Shown here: positions 53,175 through 62,856 of the stretch, in pieces
How positions within the stretch are numbered: position 1 is the stretch's first letter
Layout of the letters: each line of letters opens with the position of its first letter
NCBI RefSeq assembly: GCF_902499045.1
Contig: NZ_CABVPL010000015.1
Coordinates: 1-64,000, forward strand
Source: Burkholderia latens
GTDB taxonomy: Bacteria; Pseudomonadota; Gammaproteobacteria; Burkholderiales; Burkholderiaceae
Length of the DNA stretch: 64,000 nt
Direction of reading: 5' to 3'
The notes under the pieces: generated by a model
What the model was told of the DNA's origin: nothing
Database searches by the model: none
The model's input: the letters and a program-made list of their open reading frames with translations, nothing else
Program-made: the position numbers and the translations under genes

Positions 53175-54221
53175 TCAGAACAGGTGATACATGCCGACCA
53201 TCGCGCCGAACTGCGATGCGCCGGCGAGCGGTGTCGGGTCGTATTCGTAGACGGTCTGCGAGCTCTGGCCGCTGTTGCGCGCATAACCGAGGTTCACGTA
53301 CGCGACGGTGCGTTTCGACAGCGCGAAGGTGGTGCTTGCGACGAACAGCGTCGGGTGGCCGATCGCCGGCGTATGCGATTCGGTGTGGTAGACGCCCGCG
53401 TTCAACCCGATGCCGCCCGGCGTCAGATAACGCGCGCCGCCCCAGACGATCGTGCGCGCCGCGTCGAGGTCGCCGCTCACGCGTTCGACGCCGGCGTAGA
53501 CGGTGAGCGGCAGCACCGCGAACGCATAGCGCGCGGCGAGCGTGCCGAGTTCGCGGCGGCGCGCGGACGCGTCGACGTCGGCCGACGCGTCGCCGTGCGC
53601 CTGATGCAGCACCGCGCTGACCGACAAGCCGTTGCTCGTGTACTGGCCGCCGAGTTCGAGCACGCGCCCGGCGCGCGAATTGCCCGCGATGCCGGCGCTG
53701 GCCGCGAGCGCTTCGACGTCGAAACCGGCGAACGTCGGCGACTGGTACTTGATCGAGTGGTCGATGAAATTCGCGGTCATCGGCACGATCACACCCTGGC
53801 CGCTGTACGACGCGTACCACAACGGGTCGTAGAACAACGTCTTGTCGAACAGCACGCTGAACTGCCGGCCGAGCGTGACGGTGCCGGCCGGGCCGGCGAT
53901 ACCCACGTACGCGCCGCGAAAGAACGCATAGCCGGGCGCGGTCGCGGTGCCGTCGTTCACGTTGAGCCCCTGTTCGAGCTTGAACAGCGCGCGCCAGCCG
54001 CCGCCGAGATCCTCGCGGCCTTTCAGCCCGATCTGCGACGGCAGGATGCCGTAGTTCTGCAATTGCACGGCCGCGTGCCGTCCGTCGGCATGCGTCAGGT
54101 ATTGCACGCCGGCGTCGAGCGCGCCGTACAGCGTGAGCGCCGACTGCGCGGGGGCGGCGCCGCTGCACGCGGCGAGCGCCACGGCGGCGCTCGCTGTGCG
54201 GATGAAGCGGGGTGTCGTCAC
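53175..54221 (-). CDS. Gram-negative porin
   Basis: 348 residues from GTG 54221 (GGAGAAC ribosome-binding site). A signal peptide ends near AAPAQS, then LTLYGALDAGVQYL starts the 16-strand barrel typical of Burkholderia/Neisseria porins. GLKGREDLGGGWRALFKLEQG and VTLGRQFSVLFDKTLF (loop 3 region) are hallmark segments, and the protein ends with the outer-membrane signature GMYHLF with terminal Phe. First gene of the porin-MFS-deacetylase unit. Confidence 0.93.
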   Translation of the reverse strand: MTTPRFIRTASAAVALAACSGAAPAQSALTLYGALDAGVQYLTHADGRHAAVQLQNYGILPSQIGLKGREDLGGGWRALFKLEQGLNVNDGTATAPGYAFFRGAYVGIAGPAGTVTLGRQFSVLFDKTLFYDPLWYASYSGQGVIVPMTANFIDHSIKYQSPTFAGFDVEALAASAGIAGNSRAGRVLELGGQYTSNGLSVSAVLHQAHGDASADVDASARRRELGTLAARYAFAVLPLTVYAGVERVSGDLDAARTIVWGGARYLTPGGIGLNAGVYHTESHTPAIGHPTLFVASTTFALSKRTVAYVNLGYARNSGQSSQTVYEYDPTPLAGASQFGAMVGMYHLF

Positions 54222-54523
54222 GTGAGGTTCTCCATGCCGGGCTGCATCGTTTGTGTCGTGTGTCGTCGCGACGCAGTGTCCGCAGCGGGAAAACCGGCGA
54301 ACAGTCGTGCAGATGAACGGTATGGAAAACCCGCGGAGCACCGCGCGGGCGCGCCGTCGGGCCGCCGTGCGGGTTGCTGCGCGGCAGCAACGTGCCGCGC
54401 ACCGTACAAATGGATGGGGCTGCAACGGGTTCCGGCGGCGGCGCCCGCCAAAAATGCCGGTCGCTATAATCGGCCGGTCTGCGTTGCGCGCATCGGCGGC
54501 CCGTTCGGCCAGGGGAGCGGAAG
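54222..54523. other. Divergent control region between the porin operon and the LuxR gene
   Basis: 302 bases without a credible gene. TATAAT at 54465-54470 is a good -10 candidate for the LuxR gene, 54 bases before its GTG, but no matching -35 is visible. I see no strong palindrome that would mark the LuxR-type binding site. Confidence 0.4.
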
Positions 54524-55657
54524 GTGAGGATCACGACGGATATCGGGCAGGATCTCGACGCGCTGCGCGACGTGCCTGCCGCGATCGTGCTCGACGAATC
54601 CGCGTGGCCGCCGCTGCCGCCGCGCCGCGCCGATTTCGACGGTGTGACGCGCGGTGACGCAACGCGGCGCGAACTCGGCCTGATGCTGCTCGATCTGTAT
54701 GCGGTCGCCGCGCAGTCGGGCATCGGCGAATTCGAATGCCGCTTTTTCGCGCTGCTGCAAGCGCTGATCCCGTTCGACGCCGCATGGACCGGCGTCGCGA
54801 CGCACGTGCCGACCGGCCCGGTAATGCACAACAGTTTCCTGTACCGCCTGCCGCATGCGTTCTTCAGCGACTGGAAGCGCGTGCGCGACTGCGATCCGCT
54901 CGCGCATCGCACGCTGCTCGGCGCACAGGGGCGCGCGGTGCGGTTGTCGGTCGTCGAGCCGGGCGTCGACGCGCGGTTTCGCGACTGGTGCGTGAAATAC
55001 GGGCTCGCGCAGCTGATGTGCGTGTGTACGCTCGATCGCCGCTTCGGGCTGACGACGTTCATGTCGATCTACCGTCAGGGCCTGAATCGCCCATTCAGCG
55101 ACGGCGACGCGAGCCTATTCGAAGAAGTGATTCCGCATCTGGCGGCCGCGCTGACGATCAATCGCGCGGCCCAGCTCACGCGCGAGCGCGGCGACGCGGT
55201 GGCGCCGGCGGCGCGCGCGCTCTGCGACAACTTCGGCGTGCTGCATCACGCCGATCATGGCTTCGACGACGTGCTGCGCACCGAATGGCCCGCATGGACG
55301 GGCCCACGCGTTCCGGAGCCGCTGGTCGCGCACGTGCGCCGCCAGTCGGGGCAGCCGTTCGTCGGCGATGCGTTGCGCATCCAGTGCGTGCCCGTTGCCG
55401 GGTTGTTCCAACTGGAGGCGCGACCGCGCTCGCTGCTCGACCGGCTGAGCCCGCGCGAACTCGCGGCGATCCGCCATTACGGCGCCGGGCGTTCGCACAA
55501 GGAGGTCGCGCAGCAAATGGCGATCTCGCCGACGACCGTGCGTCACTATCTGCGGTGCGCGTATCGCAAGCTCGGCATGCACGACAAGAGCCAGATTGCC
55601 GGCGTGCTGAGCGCGACGGGCGACGAGCCGGCGGAGGCCGGCGGCGCGGCGCGCTGA
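54524..55657 (+). CDS. LuxR-family transcriptional regulator
   Basis: 377 residues from GTG 54524 with AGGGGAGCGG upstream. The C-terminal helix-turn-helix is clear: LSPRELAAIRHYGAGRSHKEVA followed by ISPTTVRHYLRCAYRKLGMHDK (about 305-365). The N-terminal ~280 residues resemble neither a receiver nor an acyl-homoserine-lactone domain that I can recognise, so the signal is unknown. It is divergent from the porin-MFS-deacetylase operon and is its obvious candidate regulator. Confidence 0.88.
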   Translation: MRITTDIGQDLDALRDVPAAIVLDESAWPPLPPRRADFDGVTRGDATRRELGLMLLDLYAVAAQSGIGEFECRFFALLQALIPFDAAWTGVATHVPTGPVMHNSFLYRLPHAFFSDWKRVRDCDPLAHRTLLGAQGRAVRLSVVEPGVDARFRDWCVKYGLAQLMCVCTLDRRFGLTTFMSIYRQGLNRPFSDGDASLFEEVIPHLAAALTINRAAQLTRERGDAVAPAARALCDNFGVLHHADHGFDDVLRTEWPAWTGPRVPEPLVAHVRRQSGQPFVGDALRIQCVPVAGLFQLEARPRSLLDRLSPRELAAIRHYGAGRSHKEVAQQMAISPTTVRHYLRCAYRKLGMHDKSQIAGVLSATGDEPAEAGGAAR

Positions 55658-55790
55658 ATCGCTCGTGGGGACACGCGACGGATATGCGGCAATTGCACGT
55701 CGGAGATACACTGTCCGCACCTGGCAAAATAGTTGTATCCGCAACCATTGAGCGTTATGCTCGTCGGCTCCCGATAGACGGATTTCCATC

Positions 55791-56789
55791 ATGAACGACA
55801 CGAATTCAGGGTCGGTGCGTGCGGCGGTGGTCGGTGTCGGCGCGATCGGCGGATTGCTCGCGGCCGCGCTGTCGCGGGCGGGCATGACCGTGAGCGCGTA
55901 CGCGCGCGGCGCGACGCTCGATGCGCTGAGCGCGCACGGCGTGCGTGTGATCGACGAGGCGGGCACGGTGTCGTCGGTTGCGGTGCGCGCGAGCGATGAC
56001 GCGGCCACGCTCGGCGTGCAGGACTACGTGGTGATCGCGCTGAAAGCGCAGGCGCTGCCGGCGCTGGCCGCACGCATCGCGCCGCTGGTCGGCCCCGATA
56101 CGGTGATCGTCGCCGCGATGAACGGGCTGCCGTGGTGGTTCACGCACGGGCTTGCGGGCCCGGTCGACGGCCTGCCGCTGGATGCGGTCGACCCGGGCGG
56201 CGCGGTGTCGGCGGCGCTGCCACCCGCGCAGGCGATCGGCTGCGTCGTGCACCTGTCGTCGAGCACCGATGCGCCGGGCGTCGTGCGCCGCGGCCGCGGC
56301 AACCGGCTGATCGTCGGCTCGCCCGACGCGCGGCTCGACGCGTCGGCCGCGCGGTTCGCGGCGGCGCTCGCCGCGGGCGGCTTCGACGTCGAATCGACAT
56401 CGGCGATTCGCACCGAGATCTGGGCGAAGCTGTGGGGCAACATGAACATGAACCCGCTCAGCGCGCTGACGGGCTCGACCGCCGAGCAGCTGCTCGACGA
56501 TCCGTTCACGCAGGCGCTTGCGTTGCGGATGATGGAGGAGGCCGCCGCGATCGGCGCGAAGCTCGGCCTCGACACGGGCATGACCGGACCGGAGCGGATC
56601 GCGGTCACGCGCAAGCTCGGCGCGTTCAAGACGTCGATGCTGCAGGATTTCGAAGCCGGCCGGCCGCTCGAAATCGGGCCGATCCTCGGCGTGTTTCCGG
56701 AGCTCGGGCGCAAGCTCGACGTGCCGACGCCGTATTGCGACGCGGTGCTGGGGCTGCTGCGTCAGCGGGCGGCGAACAGCGGGCTATAG
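55791..56789 (+). CDS. Ketopantoate reductase family protein (2-dehydropantoate 2-reductase-like)
   Basis: 332 residues. NAD(P)-binding VVGVGAIGGLLAAAL begins at residue ~10. The family Lys lies in the VIALKAQALPALA segment, and the C-terminal helical domain has EIWAKLWGNMNMNPLSALTG with the catalytic Lys and Asn. Length and motifs suit PanE, but many Burkholderia paralogues of this family serve other catabolic routes, so the pantothenate role is uncertain. The ATG is preceded by a weak ribosome-binding site, 133 bases after the LuxR gene. Confidence 0.87.
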   Translation: MNDTNSGSVRAAVVGVGAIGGLLAAALSRAGMTVSAYARGATLDALSAHGVRVIDEAGTVSSVAVRASDDAATLGVQDYVVIALKAQALPALAARIAPLVGPDTVIVAAMNGLPWWFTHGLAGPVDGLPLDAVDPGGAVSAALPPAQAIGCVVHLSSSTDAPGVVRRGRGNRLIVGSPDARLDASAARFAAALAAGGFDVESTSAIRTEIWAKLWGNMNMNPLSALTGSTAEQLLDDPFTQALALRMMEEAAAIGAKLGLDTGMTGPERIAVTRKLGAFKTSMLQDFEAGRPLEIGPILGVFPELGRKLDVPTPYCDAVLGLLRQRAANSGL

Positions 56790-57036
56790 CGAAGCGGACA
56801 GCGATGCGCGGGCAGCGCGATGCGCGACGAACGGTCGTTCCCGCCGCGTCCTGTAGCGGGAGTGGATGGCGCTCACGTGCTCATGCGGTCATGCACGTGT
56901 GCGACGCTCGTGATCCGATGGATTTGTCTGAATAAAAGAAAAGAAGCTGAATCGCCGGTAACGCGGAGGTACGTTCCCTGCCGCGATTTCACACCGTTGC
57001 AACGCTGGCGCGCCACGAACGCGCGCTGGGTGCGCG

Positions 57037-57486
57037 TCACGCGTCGCGTTCGATCGCGCTCGCGACCACCTTGTCGAGCAGCCGCTCGAACGTGTGGCGC
57101 TCGCTGTCGGACAGACATGCGAGCAAGCCTTCATTCCACTTGCGCACGATCGGCATGATCTTGCGATGCAGCGCACGGCCGTCGGCGGTCAGCGCGATCA
57201 GCACGATCCGGCCGTCCTCGTCGCTCGCGCTGCGCTCGAGCAGCCCCTGGCGCAGCAGTGCCTCGGCCGCGCGGCTCGCCTGGCTCTTGTCGAGGTTCGT
57301 GTGGCGTGCGAGATCCATGATCGAAAACGGCCCGAACGCGCCGACGGCGGCGATCACGCGCGCCTCGGGCAGCGAGATGTCGAGCTTGTGCCGATAGACG
57401 TCCGCGATCCCGCGGTCGGATCGCTTGGTGAGCGCATGGAGGCGATAGGTCAGAAACTGGTCGAGCCCGGCTTGACGGCCTTTCAT
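57037..57486 (-). CDS. MarR-family transcriptional regulator
   Basis: 149 residues from ATG 57486 (MKGRQAGLDQFLTYRLHAL). The winged helix is at FSIMDLARHTNLDKSQASRAAEALLRQGLLERS and the beta-wing at DEDGRIVLIALT, flanked by dimerisation helices. It lies 62 bases downstream of glycerate kinase on the same strand, so it is probably cotranscribed and may sense a metabolite of that pathway. A long frame extending upstream (to 58224) is antisense/shadow sequence of the kinase gene. Confidence 0.92.
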   Translation of the reverse strand: MKGRQAGLDQFLTYRLHALTKRSDRGIADVYRHKLDISLPEARVIAAVGAFGPFSIMDLARHTNLDKSQASRAAEALLRQGLLERSASDEDGRIVLIALTADGRALHRKIMPIVRKWNEGLLACLSDSERHTFERLLDKVVASAIERDA

Positions 57487-57548
57487 GTCGAATCCTGAAG
57501 AAAAAGGGCGGGCCCGATTGTTCCTGTATCGCGCGCTCGGGTCAACGG

Positions 57549-58694
57549 TCAGTGTGCGCCGTACTTCAGCCGTGTCAACTGTTCCGCTTCGTTCGCGAGC
57601 AGATTCGCGGCGTCGCGGATCGCGACGTCGAGCGTGATCGGCCCCGGTGCCGGCGAGAAGCAGCCGGAAAAATGTTCGGACAGGCGCGGCAGCGCGGCCG
57701 GATCGATCGCGCCCGACAGCAGCGACGCGGACACACCCGCGGCGCGTGCGTGGCGGCATGCGACGAATGGTGCCTTGCCGTGCAGCGTCTGGACGTCGGA
57801 GCGGCCTTCGCCGGTGATCAGCCAGTCGGCGCCCGCGAGCGCCGCATCGAGCCCGACCTGCCGCGCGACGACTTCCGCGCCGGCTTCGAATTGCGCGCCC
57901 AGCATGTGGAGCGCGAACCCGAGACCGCCCGCGGCGCCCGCACCGGCGAGGTCGCGCCCGCGACGGTCGAGCGCGGCCTCGAGCAGGTCGGCGAAACGGC
58001 CGAGCGCGGCGTCGAGGGTCGCAACCTGCTCCGGCGTCACGCCCTTTTGCGGGCCGAACACCGCGGTCGCGCCGTGCGCGCCCGTGAGCGGGTTGTCGAC
58101 GTCCGACATTCCGATGAATTCCGCTTCCTTCAGGCGCGGATCGAGTGCCGATGCGTCGACTTGCGCGATGTCGGCGAGTCGCGCGGGCACGGGTTCGACC
58201 GGGTTCCCGGCGGCGTCGAAGCATCGCAGCCCGAGGCCCGCGAGCAGGCCGGCGCCTGCGTCGTTGGTGCTGCTGCCGCCGAGTGCGACGAAGAAGCGGC
58301 GCACGCCTTCGTCGAGCAGCATGCGGATCGCTTCCCCCATCCCGCGCGTGCTGCGCGCGTCGACCGGCACGCTCATGCCGACCGCATCGGTGATTCCGAC
58401 GATCTCGGCCGTCTCGACGATCGCGCTGCGCGCGTCGATCACGCCGACCGCCGCGTCGCGCGCCGCGAGCGATGCGCCGGCCACCCGCAGCGTGCGCCGC
58501 GTGCCGCCGCCCGCCAGCATCGCGTCGAGCGTGCCTTCGCCGCCGTCGGCCATCGGGCAGCAGCGCACGACCGCGTCGGGGCGGGCGCGACGGATGCCGG
58601 TGGCGATCGCGTCCGCGACCTGCTCGGCGGAAAGCGAGCCTTTGAACGAATCGGGCGCGATGACGACGACAGGCGCGGACGGGTGGTGCGGCAT
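57549..58694 (-). CDS. Glycerate 2-kinase (GarK/GlxK family)
   Basis: 381 residues. The N-terminal VVIAPDSFKGSLSAEQVADAI and CCPMADGGEGTLDAM motifs, GGSSTNDAGAGLL near residue 125 and GAAGGLGFALHMLGA are diagnostic for the family, which phosphorylates D-glycerate at C2. It completes the glycerate route by which glyoxylate, for instance from ureides, enters glycolysis. The ureide genes are over 35 kb away, so any link is metabolic rather than genetic. ATG 58694 (MPHHPSAP) was preferred to the frame start 11 codons upstream. Confidence 0.93.
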   Translation of the reverse strand: MPHHPSAPVVVIAPDSFKGSLSAEQVADAIATGIRRARPDAVVRCCPMADGGEGTLDAMLAGGGTRRTLRVAGASLAARDAAVGVIDARSAIVETAEIVGITDAVGMSVPVDARSTRGMGEAIRMLLDEGVRRFFVALGGSSTNDAGAGLLAGLGLRCFDAAGNPVEPVPARLADIAQVDASALDPRLKEAEFIGMSDVDNPLTGAHGATAVFGPQKGVTPEQVATLDAALGRFADLLEAALDRRGRDLAGAGAAGGLGFALHMLGAQFEAGAEVVARQVGLDAALAGADWLITGEGRSDVQTLHGKAPFVACRHARAAGVSASLLSGAIDPAALPRLSEHFSGCFSPAPGPITLDVAIRDAANLLANEAEQLTRLKYGAH

Positions 58695-58898
58695 GGTGTC
58701 TCCGGAAGGCGTGATTGGTGTGAACAATGGGCGCCGCGCGCGCGGCGCACCGTCATTCGGAGCTTACAGGATGGCGGGGCGGCGGGGGATACGCGGTGCG
58801 GCATAGCGGCGATCCGCGCGCAGGGCGGGAAAGGGACGGCCGGCACGGCGGGTATGTACGTACGTCGCGGCCGATCTGGCGGTATGAGGAAAATTGTT

Positions 58899-58907
58899 TG
58901 CTAGAAT
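58899..58907 (+). promoter_or_regulatory. Extended -10 promoter upstream of tig
   Basis: TTGCTAGAAT gives a TGn extension directly before TAGAAT (58902-58907); no good -35 is present. The leader to the tig ATG would be about 170 bases. The rest of the 388-base gap from 58695 shows no gene. Confidence 0.5.
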
Positions 58908-59082
58908 AGCCGATTCTTCCGGCCAAAGCCGTGCTCCGAGCCGCTTGCGCTAGCCATCCGGCGCGTGCAGGGATGGCGTGGCGCTCCGGCGCGGCGTGTG
59001 AACGTGACCGTCACTTCACGCCGCAGGCAGGCACGGCAAGGAAAACCCGATTCGCTCGAATAATTTTAGGACGATTGAAGCC

Positions 59083-60429
59083 ATGGCTAACGTTGTTGAG
59101 AACCTCGGCAAGCTTGAACGCCGCGTGACGATTTCCCTGCCGAAAGACACCGTGCAGAAGGAAATCGACGCCCGTATCCAGAAACTCGCGAAGAACGTTC
59201 GCATGCCGGGTTTCCGCCCGGGCAAGGTGCCGCTGAAGATGGTCGCGCAGCAATACGCGGGTCAGGTCGAAGCGGAAGTGCTGAGCGACAAGATCGGCCA
59301 GGAATTCTTCACGATCAGCCGCGCGGAAAACCTGCGCGTCGCCGGTCAGCCGAGCTTCGAGCCGAAGCAGGAGCAGGCTGAGGACGCGTACGCGTTCAAC
59401 GCGACGTTCGAGGTCTACCCGGAAGTGAAGATCGGCGACCTGGCGACGGCCGAAATCGAGCGTTCGACCACGACGATCGGCGACGCCGAAATCGACCGCA
59501 CGCTGGACATCCTGCGCAAGCAGCGCGTGCACTACCACGCACGCGGCGAAGCCGGCGAGCACGGCGATGGCGGCGCGGACACCGCAGCGAAGAACGGCGA
59601 CCGCGTGACGGTCGACTTCGTCGGCAAGATCGACGACGTCGCGTTCCAGGGCGGCACGGCCGAAGACTTCCCGTTCGTGCTCGGCGAAGGCCGCATGCTG
59701 CCGGAATTCGAAACGGCGGCGCTCGGCCTGAAGGCCGGCGAATCGCGCACGTTCGACCTGAAGTTCCCGGACGACTACCACGGCAAGGACGTCGCCGGCA
59801 AGACGGCGCAGTTCACGGTCACGATGAAGAAGATCGAGTGGCCGCACCTGCCGGAAATCGACGCCGAATTCGCGAAGTCGCTCGGCATCGAAGACGGCGA
59901 TCTGACGAAGATGCGCGCCGAGATCAAGGAAAACCTCGAGCGCGAGGCAAAGCGCCGCACGCAGGCGATCGTCAAGAACCAGGTGATGGACGCGCTGCTG
60001 AAGATCTCCGAACTCGACGTGCCGAAGGCGCTGATCGAGCAGGATCAGCAGCGCCTCGTCGAAATGGCTCGCCAGGATCTGGCGCAGCGCGGCGTGCCGA
60101 ACGCGAAGGACGCACCGATCCCGGCCGAGATGTTCGCCGAGCAGGCCGAGCGTCGCGTGAAGCTGGGCCTCGTGCTGGCCGAACTCGTGAAGGCGAACGG
60201 CCTCGAAGCGAAGCCGGAGCAGATCCGTGCGGAAGTCGACGAGTTCGCGAAGAGCTACGAAGACCCGAAGGAAGTGGTCCGCTGGTATTATTCCAACCAG
60301 CAGCGCCTCGCCGAGATGGAAGCGTTCGTCGTTGAAAGCAACGTCGTCGATTTCGTGCTGGGCAAGGCAAAGGTGACGGACAAGGAAGTGAGCTTCGAGG
60401 CACTCGCGAGCGCATCGTCGCAAGCGTAA
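59083..60429 (+). CDS. tig: Trigger factor
   Basis: 448-residue ribosome-associated chaperone. The ribosome-binding N-domain carries GFRPGKVP (residue ~45). The FKBP-type prolyl isomerase domain spans ~155-245 ([30 protein letters not shown]), and the helical C-domain forms the substrate cradle. An AGGACGAT site lies before the ATG. First gene of the conserved tig-clpP-clpX-lon cluster; a strong hairpin separates it from clpP. Confidence 0.98.
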   Translation: MANVVENLGKLERRVTISLPKDTVQKEIDARIQKLAKNVRMPGFRPGKVPLKMVAQQYAGQVEAEVLSDKIGQEFFTISRAENLRVAGQPSFEPKQEQAEDAYAFNATFEVYPEVKIGDLATAEIERSTTTIGDAEIDRTLDILRKQRVHYHARGEAGEHGDGGADTAAKNGDRVTVDFVGKIDDVAFQGGTAEDFPFVLGEGRMLPEFETAALGLKAGESRTFDLKFPDDYHGKDVAGKTAQFTVTMKKIEWPHLPEIDAEFAKSLGIEDGDLTKMRAEIKENLEREAKRRTQAIVKNQVMDALLKISELDVPKALIEQDQQRLVEMARQDLAQRGVPNAKDAPIPAEMFAEQAERRVKLGLVLAELVKANGLEAKPEQIRAEVDEFAKSYEDPKEVVRWYYSNQQRLAEMEAFVVESNVVDFVLGKAKVTDKEVSFEALASASSQA

Positions 60430-60441
60430 GTGTCGCTCTAG

Positions 60442-60482
60442 CGGCGTGCCGGCTGTCGGAGCGACGGCCCGCACGCCGTTTT
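60442..60482 (+). terminator. Long intrinsic terminator/attenuator between tig and clpP
   Basis: An outer stem CGGCGTGC / GCACGCCG (60442-60449 with 60471-60478) encloses an inner 8-bp stem GGCTGTCG / CGACGGCC with a GAG loop. TTTTC follows. It should end most tig transcripts, leaving clpP under its own promoter or readthrough. Confidence 0.8.
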
Positions 60483-60569
60483 CACGTCAAGCGCACGGTT
60501 GCCATTAATATGGCGATTGAGCGGGCGGCTTCCCTCCGTTCAATTTTCCATTCGAACAAGGTTCATTGA

Positions 60570-61223
60570 ATGATCACTCGCGCTGAATTGCTGGACATGC
60601 TTGCTTCGAACGCGCCGCAGGGTTTCGAGGCGCAAGCGCTGGGGCTGGTGCCGATCGTCGTCGAAACGAGCGGCCGCGGCGAGCGTTCGTACGATATCTA
60701 TTCGCGTCTCCTGAAGGAGCGCCTGGTGTTCATGGTCGGCGAAGTGAACGACCAGACCGCCAACCTCGTGGTTGCGCAATTGCTGTTCCTCGAGAGCGAG
60801 AATCCCGACAAGGACATCAGCCTCTACATCAACAGCCCGGGCGGCTCGGTGTCGGCGGGGATGGCGATCTACGACACGATGCAGTTCATCAAGCCGGACG
60901 TATCGACGCTGTGCATGGGCCTCGCGGCCAGCATGGGCGCGTTCCTGCTCGCGTCGGGCGCGAAGGGCAAGCGCTTCGCGCTGCCGAATTCGCGCGTGAT
61001 GATTCACCAGCCGCTGGGCGGCGCGCGCGGCCAGGCGTCCGACATCGAGATCCAGGCACGCGAGATCCTCTACCTGAAGGAACGGTTGAACAACCTGCTC
61101 GCGCAGCACACGGGCCAGGACGTCGAGCGCATCGCGCGCGACACCGACCGTGATAACTTCATGTCGAGCGAGGACGCGAAGGCGTACGGGCTGATCGATC
61201 AGGTGCTGTTGAAGCGCCCGTGA
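60570..61223 (+). CDS. clpP: ATP-dependent Clp protease proteolytic subunit
   Basis: 217 residues. The catalytic triad is Ser121 (GLAASMGAF), His146 (MIHQPLGG) and Asp195 (DTDRDNFMS). A short N-terminal extension precedes the conserved [23 protein letters not shown]. It forms the 14-subunit chamber fed by ClpX, encoded next. ATG 60570 follows an ATTCGAACAAGG leader with an AAGG site. A 10-bp hairpin without T-tract follows its stop. Confidence 0.98.
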
Positions 61224-61232
61224 GCTTAAGTG

Positions 61233-61262
61233 GGGTGCCGCCCCGATTCGCGCGGCGCCCCG
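61233..61262 (+). other. GC hairpin between clpP and clpX
   Basis: GGGGTGCCGC pairs with GCGGCGCCCC over ten base pairs (one G-U). No T-tract follows, so it is more likely to stabilise or process the clpP-clpX mRNA than to terminate it. Confidence 0.45.
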
Positions 61263-61387
61263 GCAATGTCCCGAGTGCCCTGAGCATCTGCGGCAAGCGC
61301 ATCCAGCCGGCTCCGGTCGCGCCCTAGGCGCGGCGTTCGGAGCAATCGGCGTATCATGTCATTTACCTGTCCGGAGGCTCTACATTC

Positions 61388-62659
<1,272 letters not shown>

Positions 62660-62684
62660 CCGGCTTGCCGACGATGTTCTGCGA

Positions 62685-62720
62685 AAAAGGCCGTTCATGA
62701 GTCCGTGGGCGGCTTTTTTT
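62685..62720 (+). terminator. Weak terminator after clpX
   Basis: AAGGCCG and CGGCTT pair across a 17-base loop and are followed by seven T residues. The T-run is good but the stem is short and the loop large, so partial termination before lon is more likely than complete. Confidence 0.5.
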
Positions 62721-62856
62721 CGTTTATCTTGTGGGTAACTCTGACTCGACACGCGGTGGTTACTTTCTTACCGAATATTTCCCGCACTTGAAGGCTTGCA
62801 ATTCGTTGTGGCGGCCTCAATTACCGAACAATTGATTCCACTCATGGGGAAATGAA

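Noticed and set aside
62660-62856. sigma32-type promoter for lon
   Set aside because: A CTTGAA is present in the gap, but no CCCCAT-like -10 follows at 13-15 bases, so the heat-shock promoter could not be supported.
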